A DNA stretch of 64,000 bases from Enchytraeus crypticus. Its lineage: Eukaryota > Annelida > Clitellata > Enchytraeida > Enchytraeidae. The notes under the pieces were generated by a model. It worked only from the letters and a program-made list of their open reading frames with translations, was not told where the DNA came from and did no database searches. Position 1 is the first letter of the stretch. The number at the start of each line of letters is the position of its first letter. Shown here piece by piece: positions 36,301 through 45,868 of this stretch. The translations under genes were made by a program, and so were the position numbers. The stretch spans positions 310,001-374,000 of the forward strand of contig CAJHZI010000740.1 in assembly GCA_905160935.1 (NCBI GenBank), written 5' to 3'.

Positions 36301-36919
36301 TCTGAGTCAGAAGTTTCTTAAGGCTATGTAGACAAGCTTCGTCTAATCCAAAATTACCAGTGTACAAATAGCGCAATAGCGCTAGAAAGAGACTAACGGT
36401 GACTCCTGGTGTACGTAGAGTTACAGGAACTTGGGCACCGTACTCCGGATATCTACCTAGAAGTTCACGAAAAAATACACAACGCACACAGAGCAGAGCC
36501 CGATGAGCTGGAATAACAGTGCCCTGATAAACTAATTTCACATCTGCACAATATTTCTTCTCAAAAAGATTTGCAAGGTCCTCGACAACAGAGTTAGTGT
36601 GCGGCCTCGCAAGGTTTGCAATAATCGTTAATTCTTTGAGAGCAGAACTAGCCTCATACTCGTCCGCTAACGAGTGCATTTCTCGAATAGACCACGTCGA
36701 GGTGAGTTCACGCAAAGCCTTGCCATAATCACAGTATCGACTTTGCCTTCCTACACGACTTAATTTCTTGCGCAAAGTGGTGAGCTTTGAAGTCTTCTTC
36801 TTTTTGTCATTTCGTGGCAAAATACCGCTGTCAGAGTCAGCTGACGTTGACATTTGTGAATTTCTTGCCAGTGGGTCAGGACTCTTCGTAGAATCAGGAT
36901 TTGAAGTACTTGCGCCCAT
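27587..36919 (-). CDS. BTBD7: BTBD7, BTB/POZ domain protein 7 (8 coding exons)
   Basis: In vertebrates BTBD7 controls epithelial branching by raising Snail2 and lowering E-cadherin. Exons, 5' to 3' on the minus strand: 36919-35674, 35162-34954, 34070-33995, 33372-33068, 31903-31684, 30265 to about 30090, about 29170-28947, 27841-27587. The protein begins MGASTSN, an N-myristoylation-type start as in the human protein (MGANAS). It then has a basic Lys-rich stretch, a first BTB domain (KYCADVKLVYQGTVIPAHRA) and a second BTB domain (CHRAILAARSSFF, then VLDESIIPKRFA), followed by the conserved BACK-like helices (SSEPHGSAWVLRQAMQFL). The tail is degenerate except for MPDVAMATGRLSLED near the C terminus. 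All phases agree except the exon 6/7 junction, which I could not fix. GTTNNN donors are common here. Confidence 0.95.
27955..28205 (-). mobile_element. RTE-like LINE, 3' UTR fragment
   Basis: Matches the left ends of the copies at 49280 and 63400 (CACTGCCTACTGGCAGGTCC). BTBD7 intron 7. Confidence 0.7.
28660..28840. repeat. 34-bp minisatellite
   Basis: About five units starting GGATTTAATTGAAACGGACG. BTBD7 intron 7. Confidence 0.85.
28947..29170 (-). CDS. BTBD7: BTBD7 exon 7 (probable, start uncertain)
   Basis: A GC-rich island in AT-rich intron, with one open minus frame carrying SPALRRGGRSRSTG, similar to SPLLTMRQPGRCRVNST of human BTBD7, then GYEAAGLVWTPASEDLDLLG. It ends FLQ with a CAG|GTGCCC donor in phase 0, which fits exon 8. 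The acceptor is not determined. Confidence 0.65.
30090..30265 (-). CDS. BTBD7: BTBD7 exon 6 (3' end uncertain)
   Basis: Encodes VPDHSILTAMQQRTTELMHS then AQRAYALHSS and LRVVREFGMPNSAIQLLQ, matching EIPVPRLLIMKDMVRRLQEL and LREFGLADAAAELLQ of human. The acceptor ATTACAG is preceded only by a long (TA)n tract. I could not fix the donor: GCT|GTGAGG in the CRAVRH stretch (exon end at about 30075) is one candidate, and others exist. Confidence 0.85.
30270..30397. repeat. (TA)n tract at BTBD7 exon 6 acceptor
   Basis: About 125 bp of AT repeat ending a few bases before the exon 6 acceptor TTACAG on the minus strand. Confidence 0.9.
30690..31270. repeat. 28-bp minisatellite with SINE insertion
   Basis: About 16 units around AGGCTTATCAAACAAGTTTA, interrupted by SINE-A at 30893-31020. 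BTBD7 intron 5. Confidence 0.85.
30893..31020 (+). repeat. SINE-A inside a 28-bp minisatellite
   Basis: Carries CGGTAAGATACTCGACCGCG, the B box GGTTCAAATCC and the tail GAGGAAGCTGACGTTAACCT. It interrupts the 28-bp array. Its 5' end is replaced by an inverted copy of its own first bases, giving an 11-bp hairpin around GAAGT. Confidence 0.8.
31545..31694. repeat. 31-bp array repeating the BTBD7 exon 5 donor
   Basis: Minus strand: the exon end and donor GCTATACCGG|GTTAGTTTTC, real once and then repeated four times in the intron with small changes (ACAGG, TGTACCGG, TCAATACCGG). Each unit holds about 10 nt of exon and 21 nt of intron. Confidence 0.9.
31684..31903 (-). CDS. BTBD7: BTBD7 exon 5
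   Basis: Encodes TILKEQSAKTHDSSASVQLQ, then VVHMCTKPDALYMLEDKMYA, and ends VDILAAAIP. It aligns with RLRMVRMSNVPDTLYMVNNA of human BTBD7. The donor, CCGG|GTTAGT, is the first of five tandem copies of the same junction (31-bp array next to it). Confidence 0.9.
31970..32112 (+). repeat. SINE-A copy
   Basis: Full-length-like: GAGTCAGTGGCAAGTAGGTA head, GGGTTCAAATTC B box, tail ACTGACGTTAACCTTAGC followed by T-rich sequence. It lies in BTBD7 intron 4. Confidence 0.8.
32965..33030 (+). mobile_element. LINE 3' terminus fragment
   Basis: GGCGAGGAACCGGACGTTAA with an upstream GACGTCCCGGACATTCCC is the end of a CR1/L2-like subfamily also seen inverted at 52818. It ends 38 nt from BTBD7 exon 4. Confidence 0.6.
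33068..33372 (-). CDS. BTBD7: BTBD7 exon 4
   Basis: Encodes EPNLVSHTAHSISRKGIKKK, then LREILADLLPHVRTSHILPA, and ends VKPRLFMPYYDELK. This is a near-colinear match to human EPNLLSGTAHSVNKRGVKRR through YVRPRLFSPYVEEAK. The donor is AAG|GTTTTA. Confidence 0.95.
33995..34070 (-). CDS. BTBD7: BTBD7 exon 3 (short)
   Basis: A 76-nt exon found by homology: ARELDVLAAVIKWAEYKLVK then RLEER, matching ASEQDILKYLIKWGEHQLMK in human. Acceptor CTATAG and donor GTCGGT; phases 0 and 1 fit both neighbours exactly. Confidence 0.92.
34773..34905 (-). repeat. SINE-A copy, diverged
   Basis: Inverted, degenerate copy: starts AAGTTTAACGTCAATTTCCT and ends AGCGGCTCCA. BTBD7 intron 2. Confidence 0.55.
34954..35162 (-). 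CDS. BTBD7: BTBD7 exon 2: BACK-like region
   Basis: Encodes GCEDIIAENLSVENLAMVLQ through SHLSEAISSDFLQ, matching GCEDIIAESISLDTLIAILK of human BTBD7. Phase 1 in, phase 0 out. Confidence 0.95.
35674..36919 (-). CDS. BTBD7: BTBD7 coding exon 1: two BTB domains
   Basis: The largest exon, 415 codons plus one base. The start ATG at 36919 is chosen because MGASTSN matches the orthologue's myristoylation-type N terminus. BTB1 lies at about residues 110-200 (VIPAHRALLCVRCVFFREL, YLYTGNFGLDEA); BTB2 spans about residues 235-375 with a longer, Ser/Thr-rich insertion. It ends with AMELYHIGRFLEISTLSHG and a GTTAAT donor. Confidence 0.96.
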
Positions 36920-37937
36920 TTCAAAGAAAACTCATCTTGGTGGTTGCTTTACCTGGAGATTTACCCCCAGATGATCTAAAATATAAATTTATATAAACTC
37001 ACAGTACATAATATTAAGCGCAATACAGTGAATAAAAAAATTAAGCACAATTAAGATAATATTTTAACCACTAAAATTTAATTTTTACCTCTTACTTCAT
37101 AATCATTTAATAATAGCCTGATAAAATTTATCACCAAGCAGAAACAATAAAAGCACAAGTTATAAATTACATCAAAATTTGGCTGTTAATAAGGAAATAA
37201 AATTTCTAACTGCTTATTATTAACTAAGTTTAACAAGAATTTAAATATGGTTCAGTCTTAAAATATTTAACAGTTAGACAGTAATCAGAGTATTAAACCT
37301 ATAAGAGTGATTTACGCCATGGATTAATTTAAATAATCGGGTTTACTATATCTTATTTGAGGCACAGCGTGTTATTCGAGATCTTGAAATTGAGGGGTTA
37401 AACTTCGGACAGTTATCACACTCTTTTAAGACATTAATTTACATACAATTATAATGAAATTATTTACATACAATTTGCACTACCATACTGTGAGAGACAG
37501 AAAAACTGTAGTGTAGGGACAGAAAAGAAAGTCACTTGAGATTGGAAAGCAAATAATTAATCAAGGCATTATGAAGAGTTGTATGTGGGGGGAGGCTAGT
37601 GGAATTAGGTCATGTAACATTTGTATTTTGTAATGATTGGATGACTGATTTCGTATTCAACTAGCTTAACCAGAGAAGGACCACATGTTTGAAGTAACCT
37701 ATACCATTCCGAAATTCAGCCTCTTCTACATAGAGAAGTCATTTGTACAATGTCAAGCATAATGCATATTAATGTACATTTATAAGTTGTAAACATTTTT
37801 TCACTATAACTAGCAAAATTTTGTAAACGAATAGTATTTAGCTATTCGGCTTATTAATAAAACTGATCAAATAATTTAGAGTTGTAGATTTCAAAAGCTG
37901 TCAGATTTCTTCCTTTGCCCCGCATTCAGTGATAAGC

Positions 37938-37984
<47 letters not shown>

Positions 37985-38084
37985 CACATTATAGTGAAAT
38001 GCTCAACTATGTTGATATCTATCACTTTTTATACCACATGTTATATCCGTTAAGCAAGTTAGACCATTTTCCGTGTAACCAGTC

Positions 38085-38228
38085 CAGTGAATGTCCGAGA
38101 TTTTACTCTCAGATCAGCGCGGCTGGGAATCAAACCCACGAGAGTTCGATTCACCTATGGGTCTGTCATTTAAAACTTCATGACGCTATCTACACCCTTA
38201 ACCATTGCGCTATTGAGACATTCAATAG
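38085..38228 (-). repeat. tRNA-like SINE head
   Basis: Minus strand: AATAGCGCAATGGTTAAGGG (A-box-like) and GTGGGTTTGATTCCCAGCC (B box). Single copy here, between BTBD7 and BCS1L. Confidence 0.5.
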
Positions 38229-38899
38229 CGCAATTGAAATGAAGATAAGATCGCAGCAAAGGATATACCAATAATGAACCACTGAATTGATTTAAACGAT
38301 AAGTTTTGAATAGCTTATCGCAAGATATTAATAGATCATCAGCGATATCAGATGTAGTTTGTTTGCTCTTTACAATTACAATAAATCAATTAATGCCCTA
38401 AGGTATATTTAATAAATACTTATTATATGGACATTGATACAGTAGATTAGGTAATTTGTATAACCAAAACTCTAGTTTAAAAGATAATTTAAGAATAATT
38501 GTGACTACAAATCGTTCCTATTTCTAATTTTTAACTAAATCCAACAAATCAATTGAATACATGGCGTCTTGTTATTAGGATTTTTGAGTAAATAATTGAA
38601 AAAACAAAAAAATTACAACGACCGCCCATAAAGAGGTGGAGTCAATTTATGAATAAGTAATAACTTCTCAGCGCTTTTTTCCTTGAGAAAAAATTACTAT
38701 TAAAAACTATAAATTTAATGCTTTACAGCAAAGTTGGATAATAGAATAATAAGTAATTTTTTATTCTCTGCTCATAGAATAAAGAAAAACCTAGGGTATT
38801 TAAAAGCTTGCAAACGCAGTGATGAACACTTTTTTGTATTTTTAAAATACTAGATATTATAATATTTTTAAATATATCACTACTTCAATTCCCTGTTTT

Positions 38900-39550
38900 T
38901 AAATCTCCCTGGCTCTGAGATTGATCGGTTGCAGTTTGTTCAGAATTCCCTTTGCGCGAGCAATTTCTTGTAGTTCCAAGTACTCACATGTTACGCCTAT
39001 TTTAAAGTCTTTGCACTGGCTAAAGATTAAAAAGCGTATCATTTACTAAACAGCTTCATTAACCTACAAGTCCATCACCATCCCTGGACAAACTTGTATG
39101 TCTCACTTGATTAGAGTGATGCAGCCTGCTGTTACGCGGTCTTCTAAGTTAATTACTCTTGTGAGGCCTAGCTTACCTTCATCCTCTAAGCTATCTAATC
39201 GTTCTTTCCAGCATGCTGCACCGCAGATCTGGAATTCTCTTCCATCCAATCTTCGGAAAGCTTCATTTGAATCACATCGGCCTTTGCTTTCCTATGATCA
39301 GTTCCATAGGCAATTGAAGACCTATCTTTTCCATCTCTCTTTTCCATCCAGTGTCCATGAGCAGCGACCTGCGCCTAAACCACCTTTTCTTTGACTCCCT
39401 TTACTTTGGACTGAATTTCTGGATTTTGGAATTTGCACAGTTTTTGGACCTCTTTTTGCTCGACGGCTTGATTTTTGTTTCAATAGTGCTCGATGTTGTC
39501 ATTGATGACTGTAGCACTCTAATTGCTGTTATTTATTATTTATTTACTTA
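38900..39550 (+). mobile_element. LINE 3' fragment (second CR1/L2-like family)
   Basis: RT thumb and tail: LKSLHWLK-like sequence with breaks, then FQHAAPQIWNSLPSNLRKAS and LSYDQFHRQLKTYLF, stop, and a 3' UTR ending in ATTT repeats. A 3' UTR relative lies at 55330-55495. Confidence 0.75.
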
Positions 39551-40019
39551 GAGTATTTTAATAGAGAATAATAAAATATCTTTAAATGCATAAAAGTTTG
39601 CAAATACTTCTTAAAAGTATCTTGAACATAGTGAAAAATAAAGTGAACTACTTTAAGAGTAATTTGAAATATAATTATACAAAGGCATTTTGAAAATGCT
39701 TTTAGAAATAGGTTTCCAAAATACCTTTGAGTGACACATATTTAAATGTACAAAACAAAAATAATTGAGTCACTCTGTACACTTAACTTAAGAAAAAAAT
39801 TATTAATCTTTTTAAGGTCAATTAACACACACTTTAATATATTAGCATTTTCAAAAGTATTTACTGAATTTGTCTCCACAACTTCGCTGCGGGCAAATTA
39901 TATTCCAAGCTTTATCTATCATTATTCTACTACTTTAGCTTTCATATTTCACAGCACTATCATTTAATTAATGTTATTTTTATTGATTTTGTTATTTTTC
40001 ATAATTGAAACCAAGGAAT

Positions 40020-40080
<61 letters not shown>

Positions 40081-40583
40081 CATCATGATAGCAGGAGTTA
40101 ATATATAGGTATCCTTGTTAAAACTCACTAAAAATGATAACTAATTTTCTTTTAAATGGAGGTAAAGTGTGTCCGGTAATGGCTGCCCCCATAAAATAAT
40201 AATAACAGAGCTTATCTTTCTCTCTTTGCGCAATTTAAAATTTCCTGTTGCAGACAGGCACGTTGGCAACATTAACATGCATTAATATTCACTAAATATA
40301 TACATTGATACATGGATTCGTTGAAGCACTTTGAAATATGTCATGCGATAAAAGCTGTTAGTCTATACCGGTAGCCTAATTGTTGGTGCCTAATGCCCCA
40401 TTCTTAATTGTTCTTTATGCCTGCAGAATTATTAATGCTCTGGCTTCTAGCATTCATGCTTAATCTTTTCATTTCTATAAACTCAGGGAAACTATTATAT
40501 TTCTCAGTACAGTAATGAGCTACATAAAATATTTTACAGGAAATTAAAAAGAAACTTTTATATTAACAAGTGCTTATAAAACA

Positions 40584-41307
40584 ATGGTGATTTCTGAAAT
40601 TGTTGGTTCACTGAAGGATAATCCTTACTTTGGAGCTGGTTTTGGTTTGGTAGGTGTTGGCTCAGCTTTGGCAGCTTTAAGATATGGAAGCCAGTATGGA
40701 ATGGTACTATTTAGAAGATACTGCATGATGACTCTGGAGGTTTCTAATCGTGATAAGAGCTATACGTGGCTGCTACAATGGCTCAATAACCAGGGTAGAC
40801 GAACTCAACATATAAGCGTAGAGACAACCTTTCATCAGATTGATCAGGGAAAGATTAGTACGCAGTTTGATTTCATTCCTAGCCCTGGTGTACACTTCTT
40901 CGCGTATAAAAATGCTTGGATACGTATTGAGAGAAATCGTGAAAAGCCAGATATTCATGGAGTTCCATGGGAATCAGTAACCCTTACGACACTGGGAAGG
41001 AATCAAAAACTTTATACTGAAATTCTCTCTGCCGCTCGAGATATGGCGCTTCAGCGGCAGGAAGGTAAAACTGTGATCTATCAGGCGATGGGAACTGAGT
41101 GGCGTCAGTTTGGATTTCCTCGAAAGCGACGAGTTTTATCGTCTGTTGTGCTAGATAGAGGAATATCGGAGATGATTCTTTATGATATTAAGGGATTTAT
41201 TAATAATTCCAAATGGTATTCAGAACGCGGTATTCCATATCGGAGAGGATATCTGCTATATGGGCCACCTGGTTGTGGAAAGAGTAGCTTTATCACTGCA
41301 TTAGCAG
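40584..41307 (+). CDS. BCS1L: BCS1L exon 1: membrane anchor, BCS1 domain, Walker A
   Basis: 241 codons plus one base, starting [20 protein letters not shown] and ending KSSFITALA with a G|GTAGCA donor. The start ATG is preceded by AAACA, a good animal context, and aligns with the human start. Confidence 0.97.
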
Positions 41308-44300
41308 GTAGCATAGTATTGCCTATCAATTTGCATTTCAGTTAAGTTATAATAATAATGTTTATAAATATAGTTTTCATAGGAGTGACAAATATTTCTG
41401 ACATCATTATAAAATATTAAATGTGACAATAAATGTACTTTATTGATTGTAGCGTAGTTAGTTGGACTATGGCAATGCAAATCTTGTGTCAGATTGGACG
41501 GTCAGATTAAAGCATTTACTAATTACTTACTTATGCTTGCTTAAATTGTTTTTTTCTTGTAGCAAATGTGCACTGTTTATATTGGACCTTTTTGCTTGTT
41601 TTTCTTGGTTATTATGATCATTAAAGCTAAAACTGGTAAAGCTAAGGTTAACATCAGTTTCCTCACTCGAAAGTGATGTCAGTGATGGGCGAGTCCTGGA
41701 TTTGAACCCCTCACATACTGATCTGCTGTTGAGTATTTTACCGACTTCGCCACTGACTCCAGCAGCCAGTTTAACGACAGCAGAACTCTAATAATTGTTG
41801 TTGATTGACTGTATGAATAGGTCACCTAGAGTATGGTATATGTGTGCTAAACCTTAGTCAGTTCGGGCTGTCAGACGATCGACTGAATCATTTGCTGTCG
41901 GTGGCCCCTCAGCAGAGCATCATTCTACTGGAAGACATCGATGCTGCATTTGGAAACAAGGATCTCGAGGCTGAAAGTAGCAAGTTTTAATTTATTTGAA
42001 ATAAAAAGTTCATGTTCAAGAAAGTAATTAACTGTAGCTTATAAAGCAGTGTTACCGCTTAACTAATAAAAGTTATTGTTGAGCAAAACTTTAAAATTGA
42101 TATACAATCTTTTATTACATAATTTTATACTATTTTATATTTAATTAAATTATACATTTACTGAGAATTTCCACACAAATCGGTTTTGAGATTTTCTTTA
42201 CAAAATAGAGAAGTACAATTACAAATTATACCAATAAAAATAGACCATTTTTATATAAAAACAAAAACTACCATGAATTTATATAGTCGTAGAAATTTAT
42301 ATTATACTAAAGTCGGTAGAAATTTATATTATACTAAAAAGAAATTTAGCAAAAATTAATTTTTTAGATTACTTCAGTGTGACATAAAAATAATAATAAA
42401 TGAAAATTTGTGATGAGCTCTAGCTATTCTAAATCATGTTCATCATTAATCATGTATTTGATAGATTCTTATTTGATAGAATATTTGATAGATCCTGGTA
42501 AGTATTCTACCATATAATAGTATTAATACTTATTAATAAGTCATAATATTATTAAAAGTATTAATACTATTAATAGTATTAATACTTATTAATAGTATTA
42601 ATAAGTATTCTACCATATAATCAGACACTATATTCTAATTTCTACTATATTAAATATGGTAGAAATTTATATTATATTAAAACAAAACTTTGCAAAAATT
42701 AATTTCAATCATGTTTTTATTTTTTGATAGATCCTCGTAAGTACGAGGGGATGGGGAGATTGACGTTTAGTGGACTGCTAAATGCTCTCGATGGAGTTGC
42801 GTCAACCGAAGCACGCATTGTATTCATGACTACTAACCACATAGACAGGTAGGATAGTAGTAAATAAATATTTAATACCCTTTCCATTTAACATGCGTAT
42901 GAAGAGTTTGAATATACATGGTCCAAAATCATTTAACTATTATCAGACACTATATGCAACTCATTTCTTTTTCTAAATTTACGTCAACTCTCTTTTAAGT
43001 CTTCTCTCTTTCATATTTGATCAATATGGATTTAATTCACTTGATTTTTGAAATCTTCATAATAATAATAATAATAATAATAAAGTCCGGACGGCATGAC
43101 TTTAGTGCCCTGGTGCAACGGTAAATGTGCCGTTTGGGACGTCACGGTCATTGACACTATGGCAAACTCCTACCTGAATACGACTTCAGTCACAGCCGGT
43201 GGTGCTGCTGTTCATGCCGCCTCTAGGAAGTTGGATAAATACCGTGATCTGTCCTTAGGATATGAAGTTGTTCCGGTGGCTATTGAAACCATGGGCCCGA
43301 TGAATCCCGAAGGAGTTGACTTTATTAATGGCATAGGCAGACTTATTGCAGAGCAAACCGGCGATAAGCGAGAGACATCTTTTCTTTGGCAAAGGCTTTC
43401 CATGACTTTGCAAAGATTTAATGCAGTCTGCTTCAACAATTCTTTTAAGCCGATTGATGACCTCGAGTAGCCGGGCGGCGATTCAGCACGTATTGCTTGA
43501 ATCGTTTTTATCAAACCCCAGGTTCTTTACACCGGGGTAAAAAAAAAAAAAAAAAATAATAATAATAATAATAATAAAGGTTTAACGTCCATTTCCTCAT
43601 ACAAGGATGATGTCGGGGACGTCATAACAAGTCGACAAGATAAACAAAAAAAAATTTGAAAATAAACAAAAGCTTGTAAACTGTTGAAAACTATTAAGTA
43701 GTATATATATCTTCTGTATTTACTCTATTTTGACTATATTTGTGATATTTTTGTGGTTACATTCATTATATGGACAGTAATTAAAATGTATGGTTACCAT
43801 AGCTTCTACTGTATTATGTAGTGTAGTAGACAATTTGGAAATGAATTTGTTATTTTTAGTTGCTGCTACAGACCATATTACCTCACAGGGCTTATACCCG
43901 CTCTTATAAACGCAAAGATATTCTCGCCGATATCAATCTCAACCATTTGACTTTATCCTCGAGATAGCTACAAATCTGCTTCTTGCATCTTATGAAACTT
44001 TTCTATTCTCAACTTTATCTTGAGCCTGTTATGTCACATTTCCAAGAATTCAAAACGTTTGCGCGGATTTCGCGCTCTCCTATTGGCTGGAGCCGCCTTC
44101 GACGGTTGAGTATCAGCCCCTGGCGACGACTTTTGTTTTAATCTAACAGTGACATTATCCGCTCGAACTCGACAAGATATAGTCACATGTAGCTGAAATC
44201 AGCTCAGATGCCGAGCCACATCTCGTTCATAGTATGCAAAAGCGACTTTCGGCGTCGATATCGTTCTGATTGAAGCTTTATAGGATTGCACATTAGGCTC

Positions 44301-45551
44301 TTTTGTGATAACCTTCTTCTTCTTTTTAATTATTTCTTTATTTAAGTGTGCATTTACTCTTATTGAGTCAAGATAAACAAATAAAAAAATTTGAAAATAA
44401 ACAAAAACTTGTAAACTGTTGAAAACTATTGGTTATGAATTAGAATATGAACAGCGTCAACTTTGAGACAGTAAGGCACATACAACCTTTTTATCTGCTT
44501 GGTATAATGGTTGTATGAAAACCAAACTTGTGAATTGTTGAAAAACTACTGGTTATGAATTAGAATAGGCACATCGTCAACTTTGAGACCTAAACACAAA
44601 CAACCTTTGTATCTAATTGATATAATTATTGTATGAACTACGAAGCTACCAAAAGAAAAAGGCTTTTCAACGTGCTGCTAGATGTATTTCCTTACTGAAC
44701 TGTTAAATGATAATAAGATAAGAGTAATGTATATCCTTACTTTAACTGTTATGGCACAAAGAATTCTACCAGAACAGTTTTTTTATGAAGAGTCTTGTAT
44801 TTATGTAAGCCTTGTACAGATGTTCAAGCATACTTCTGATGCAGCTCATTGTTAATTTGTTATGTATCGATATTTAGAATAACTAAAAAATACAAAATTA
44901 ACATGAGTGCAATGATGCTAATTAGCACAAATTCAGAGTTTTCTCCATCATTGATGTGCTTTAAAGACTTAAAATTGATGCTGACTAGACTTTAGCCTTC
45001 ACACACTTCACAATGTGCCACACTTCACAATGTGCCACATTTCACAATGTACTACACTTCACATTGTGCTACACTTCACAATGTACCACACTTCTCAATG
45101 TGCCCCATTTGACAAAGTGCAACTCTTCACAATGTGCCTCACTTCACAATGTACCACTCTTCACAATGTGCCACACTTCTCAATGTGCCTCGCTTCACAA
45201 TGTGCCACGCTTCACATTGTGCTTCACTTCACAATGTGCCACACAATGTGCAGCACTTCAAAATGTGCCACACTTCACAATGTGCCACTCTGTTGCAGGT
45301 TAGACAGTGCACTGATTCGACCTGGGCGTATTGACGTGAAGGTCAAGGTTGACTACTGCACACCGCATCAGCTTGGCCAAATGTTCCTGCGTTTCTATCC
45401 CGAAGAATTGGAGAGAGCCGAGGAGTTTACGCGCAGAGTTTCGTCATCGCACAAGCAGATCAGTGCTGCGCAGGTGCAAGGCTACTTCATGCACTACAAA
45501 GATAAGCCTGCTGACGCCGTGGAACATGCTGAGTCTATCACTACACTTTAG
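40584..45551 (+). CDS. BCS1L: BCS1L, mitochondrial AAA chaperone for complex III (4 exons)
   Basis: Inner-membrane AAA ATPase that moves the folded Rieske Fe-S protein across the inner membrane during complex III assembly. Exons 40584-41307, 41821-41976, 42731-42848 and 45299-45551 join in phase to 416 residues (human 419). Seen in order: the N-terminal [15 protein letters not shown] block with the membrane anchor (residues about 12-35), the BCS1 N-domain ([18 protein letters not shown]), Walker [10 protein letters not shown], Walker [11 protein letters not shown], the sensor block [20 protein letters not shown], and the C-terminal [11 protein letters not shown]. No residue of the nucleotide site is missing. 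It is divergent to BTBD7 and convergent with MARK. Intron 3 (2.45 kb) carries nested LINE fragments and a 17-bp array. Confidence 0.98.
41627..41770 (-). repeat. SINE-A copy in BCS1L intron 1
   Basis: Inverted copy with the tail (AAGGTTAACATCAGTTTCCT), B box complement (GGATTTGAACC) and head complement ending CCACTGACTCCAGC. It ends about 50 nt before the exon 2 acceptor. Confidence 0.8.
41821..41976 (+). CDS. BCS1L: BCS1L exon 2: Walker B
   Basis: Encodes [20 protein letters not shown], then [20 protein letters not shown], to NKDLEAE. Phases 1 and 1. The donor GAAA|GTAGCA is set by the fit of AENPRKYEG across the junction. Confidence 0.95.
42731..42848 (+). CDS. BCS1L: BCS1L exon 3: AAA second region of homology
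   Basis: Encodes [20 protein letters not shown] then [19 protein letters not shown], almost identical to the human sequence. The acceptor is TTTTTTGATAG; the donor is AG|GTAGGA. Confidence 0.97.
43061..43628 (-). mobile_element. Short CR1/L2-like LINE tail, split by an insertion
   Basis: (AAT)n then AAAGGTTTAACGTCCATTTC and GATGATGTCGGGGACGTC, the inverted 3' end of the LINE family of 17535. It is interrupted by the element at 43086-43554. BCS1L intron 3. Confidence 0.8.
43086..43554 (+). mobile_element. 5'-truncated non-LTR element, nested in a LINE tail
   Basis: Begins inside an [23 protein letters not shown] then [12 protein letters not shown], to SFKPIDDLE and stop, short 3' UTR, poly(A) of about 17. 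I recognise this as the C-terminal region of reverse-transcriptase proteins common in invertebrate genomes; the PD...DVT spacing resembles a restriction-like (PD-D/EXK) endonuclease, which is inference. Flanked by a perfect 25-bp direct repeat, (AAT)7AAAG, at 43061-43085 and 43555-43579. Confidence 0.8.
43629..44650. repeat. Direct repeats around a GC-richer insert, BCS1L intron 3
   Basis: A block of about 60 bp (AAATTTGAAAATAAACAAAA, CTTGTAAACTGTTGAAAACT) occurs at 43640-43690 and 44375-44430, flanking about 680 bp of unrelated, locally GC-rich sequence. The right copy starts a diverged tandem duplication of about 115-120 bp to 44640. Confidence 0.65.
45000..45294. repeat. 17-bp minisatellite at BCS1L exon 4 acceptor
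   Basis: About 17 units of CACTTCACAATGTGCCA, the last one 9 nt from the acceptor AG. No unit variant carries a stop in any plus frame for long stretches, so frames run on into exon 4. Confidence 0.9.
45299..45551 (+). CDS. BCS1L: BCS1L exon 4: arginine finger region and C terminus
   Basis: Encodes [20 protein letters not shown] through [20 protein letters not shown] to the stop TAG. The acceptor CTCTGTTGCAG is directly preceded by a 17-bp minisatellite. Confidence 0.97.
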
Positions 45552-45862
45552 TTGACTCGCTTGTTAGGCTTTTTTATTTATTTCTGTGCATGTGCATTTT
45601 AATGTCTTACCTACAAGTATGTGTATATTATTTGTTTTAGTTTTTTAAGTTTTTTGTTTTTGTTGTGTTTGTATCTGTTGTATGGAATTGTGTACACATT
45701 TGGTTTGTATGTTTGTACATGTGTGATTCAGTGAAGTATGAATAACATGAACAATTGCACATGTAAGTATACTTTTGTGTGTGTGTGTCTAGTTGTGTAG
45801 TAGTGTACATTTCCGTGTATTACAAGTCTCCTGTATATAGATTTCTACATAGACCGTGATCT

Positions 45863-45868
45863 AATAAA
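45863..45868 (+). terminator. BCS1L polyadenylation signal
   Basis: AATAAA lies 312 nt after the BCS1L stop, followed within 30 nt by a GT-rich stretch (GAGTTTGTGTGATTCTG) typical of a downstream element. Confidence 0.65.

Larger units (their letters stand above)
36920..40583. other. Divergent intergenic region BTBD7/BCS1L
   Basis: Holds the start regions of both genes. Seen: (AAT)n at 37938-37982, a tRNA-like SINE at 38085, a LINE 3' fragment at 38900-39550 and (AT)n at 40021-40080. No CpG-rich promoter or clear TATA box found by eye. Confidence 0.55.

Noticed and set aside
43629-44440. Solo LTR or LTR element
   Set aside because: Flanking repeats are only about 60 bp, lack TG...CA ends, and no primer-binding site or gag/pol sequence is seen. 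No LTR-type or capsid-bearing element was recognised anywhere in the window.
45013-45303. 96-codon Cys/His-rich frame
   Set aside because: 17-bp array in BCS1L intron 3; splice sites show it is intronic.
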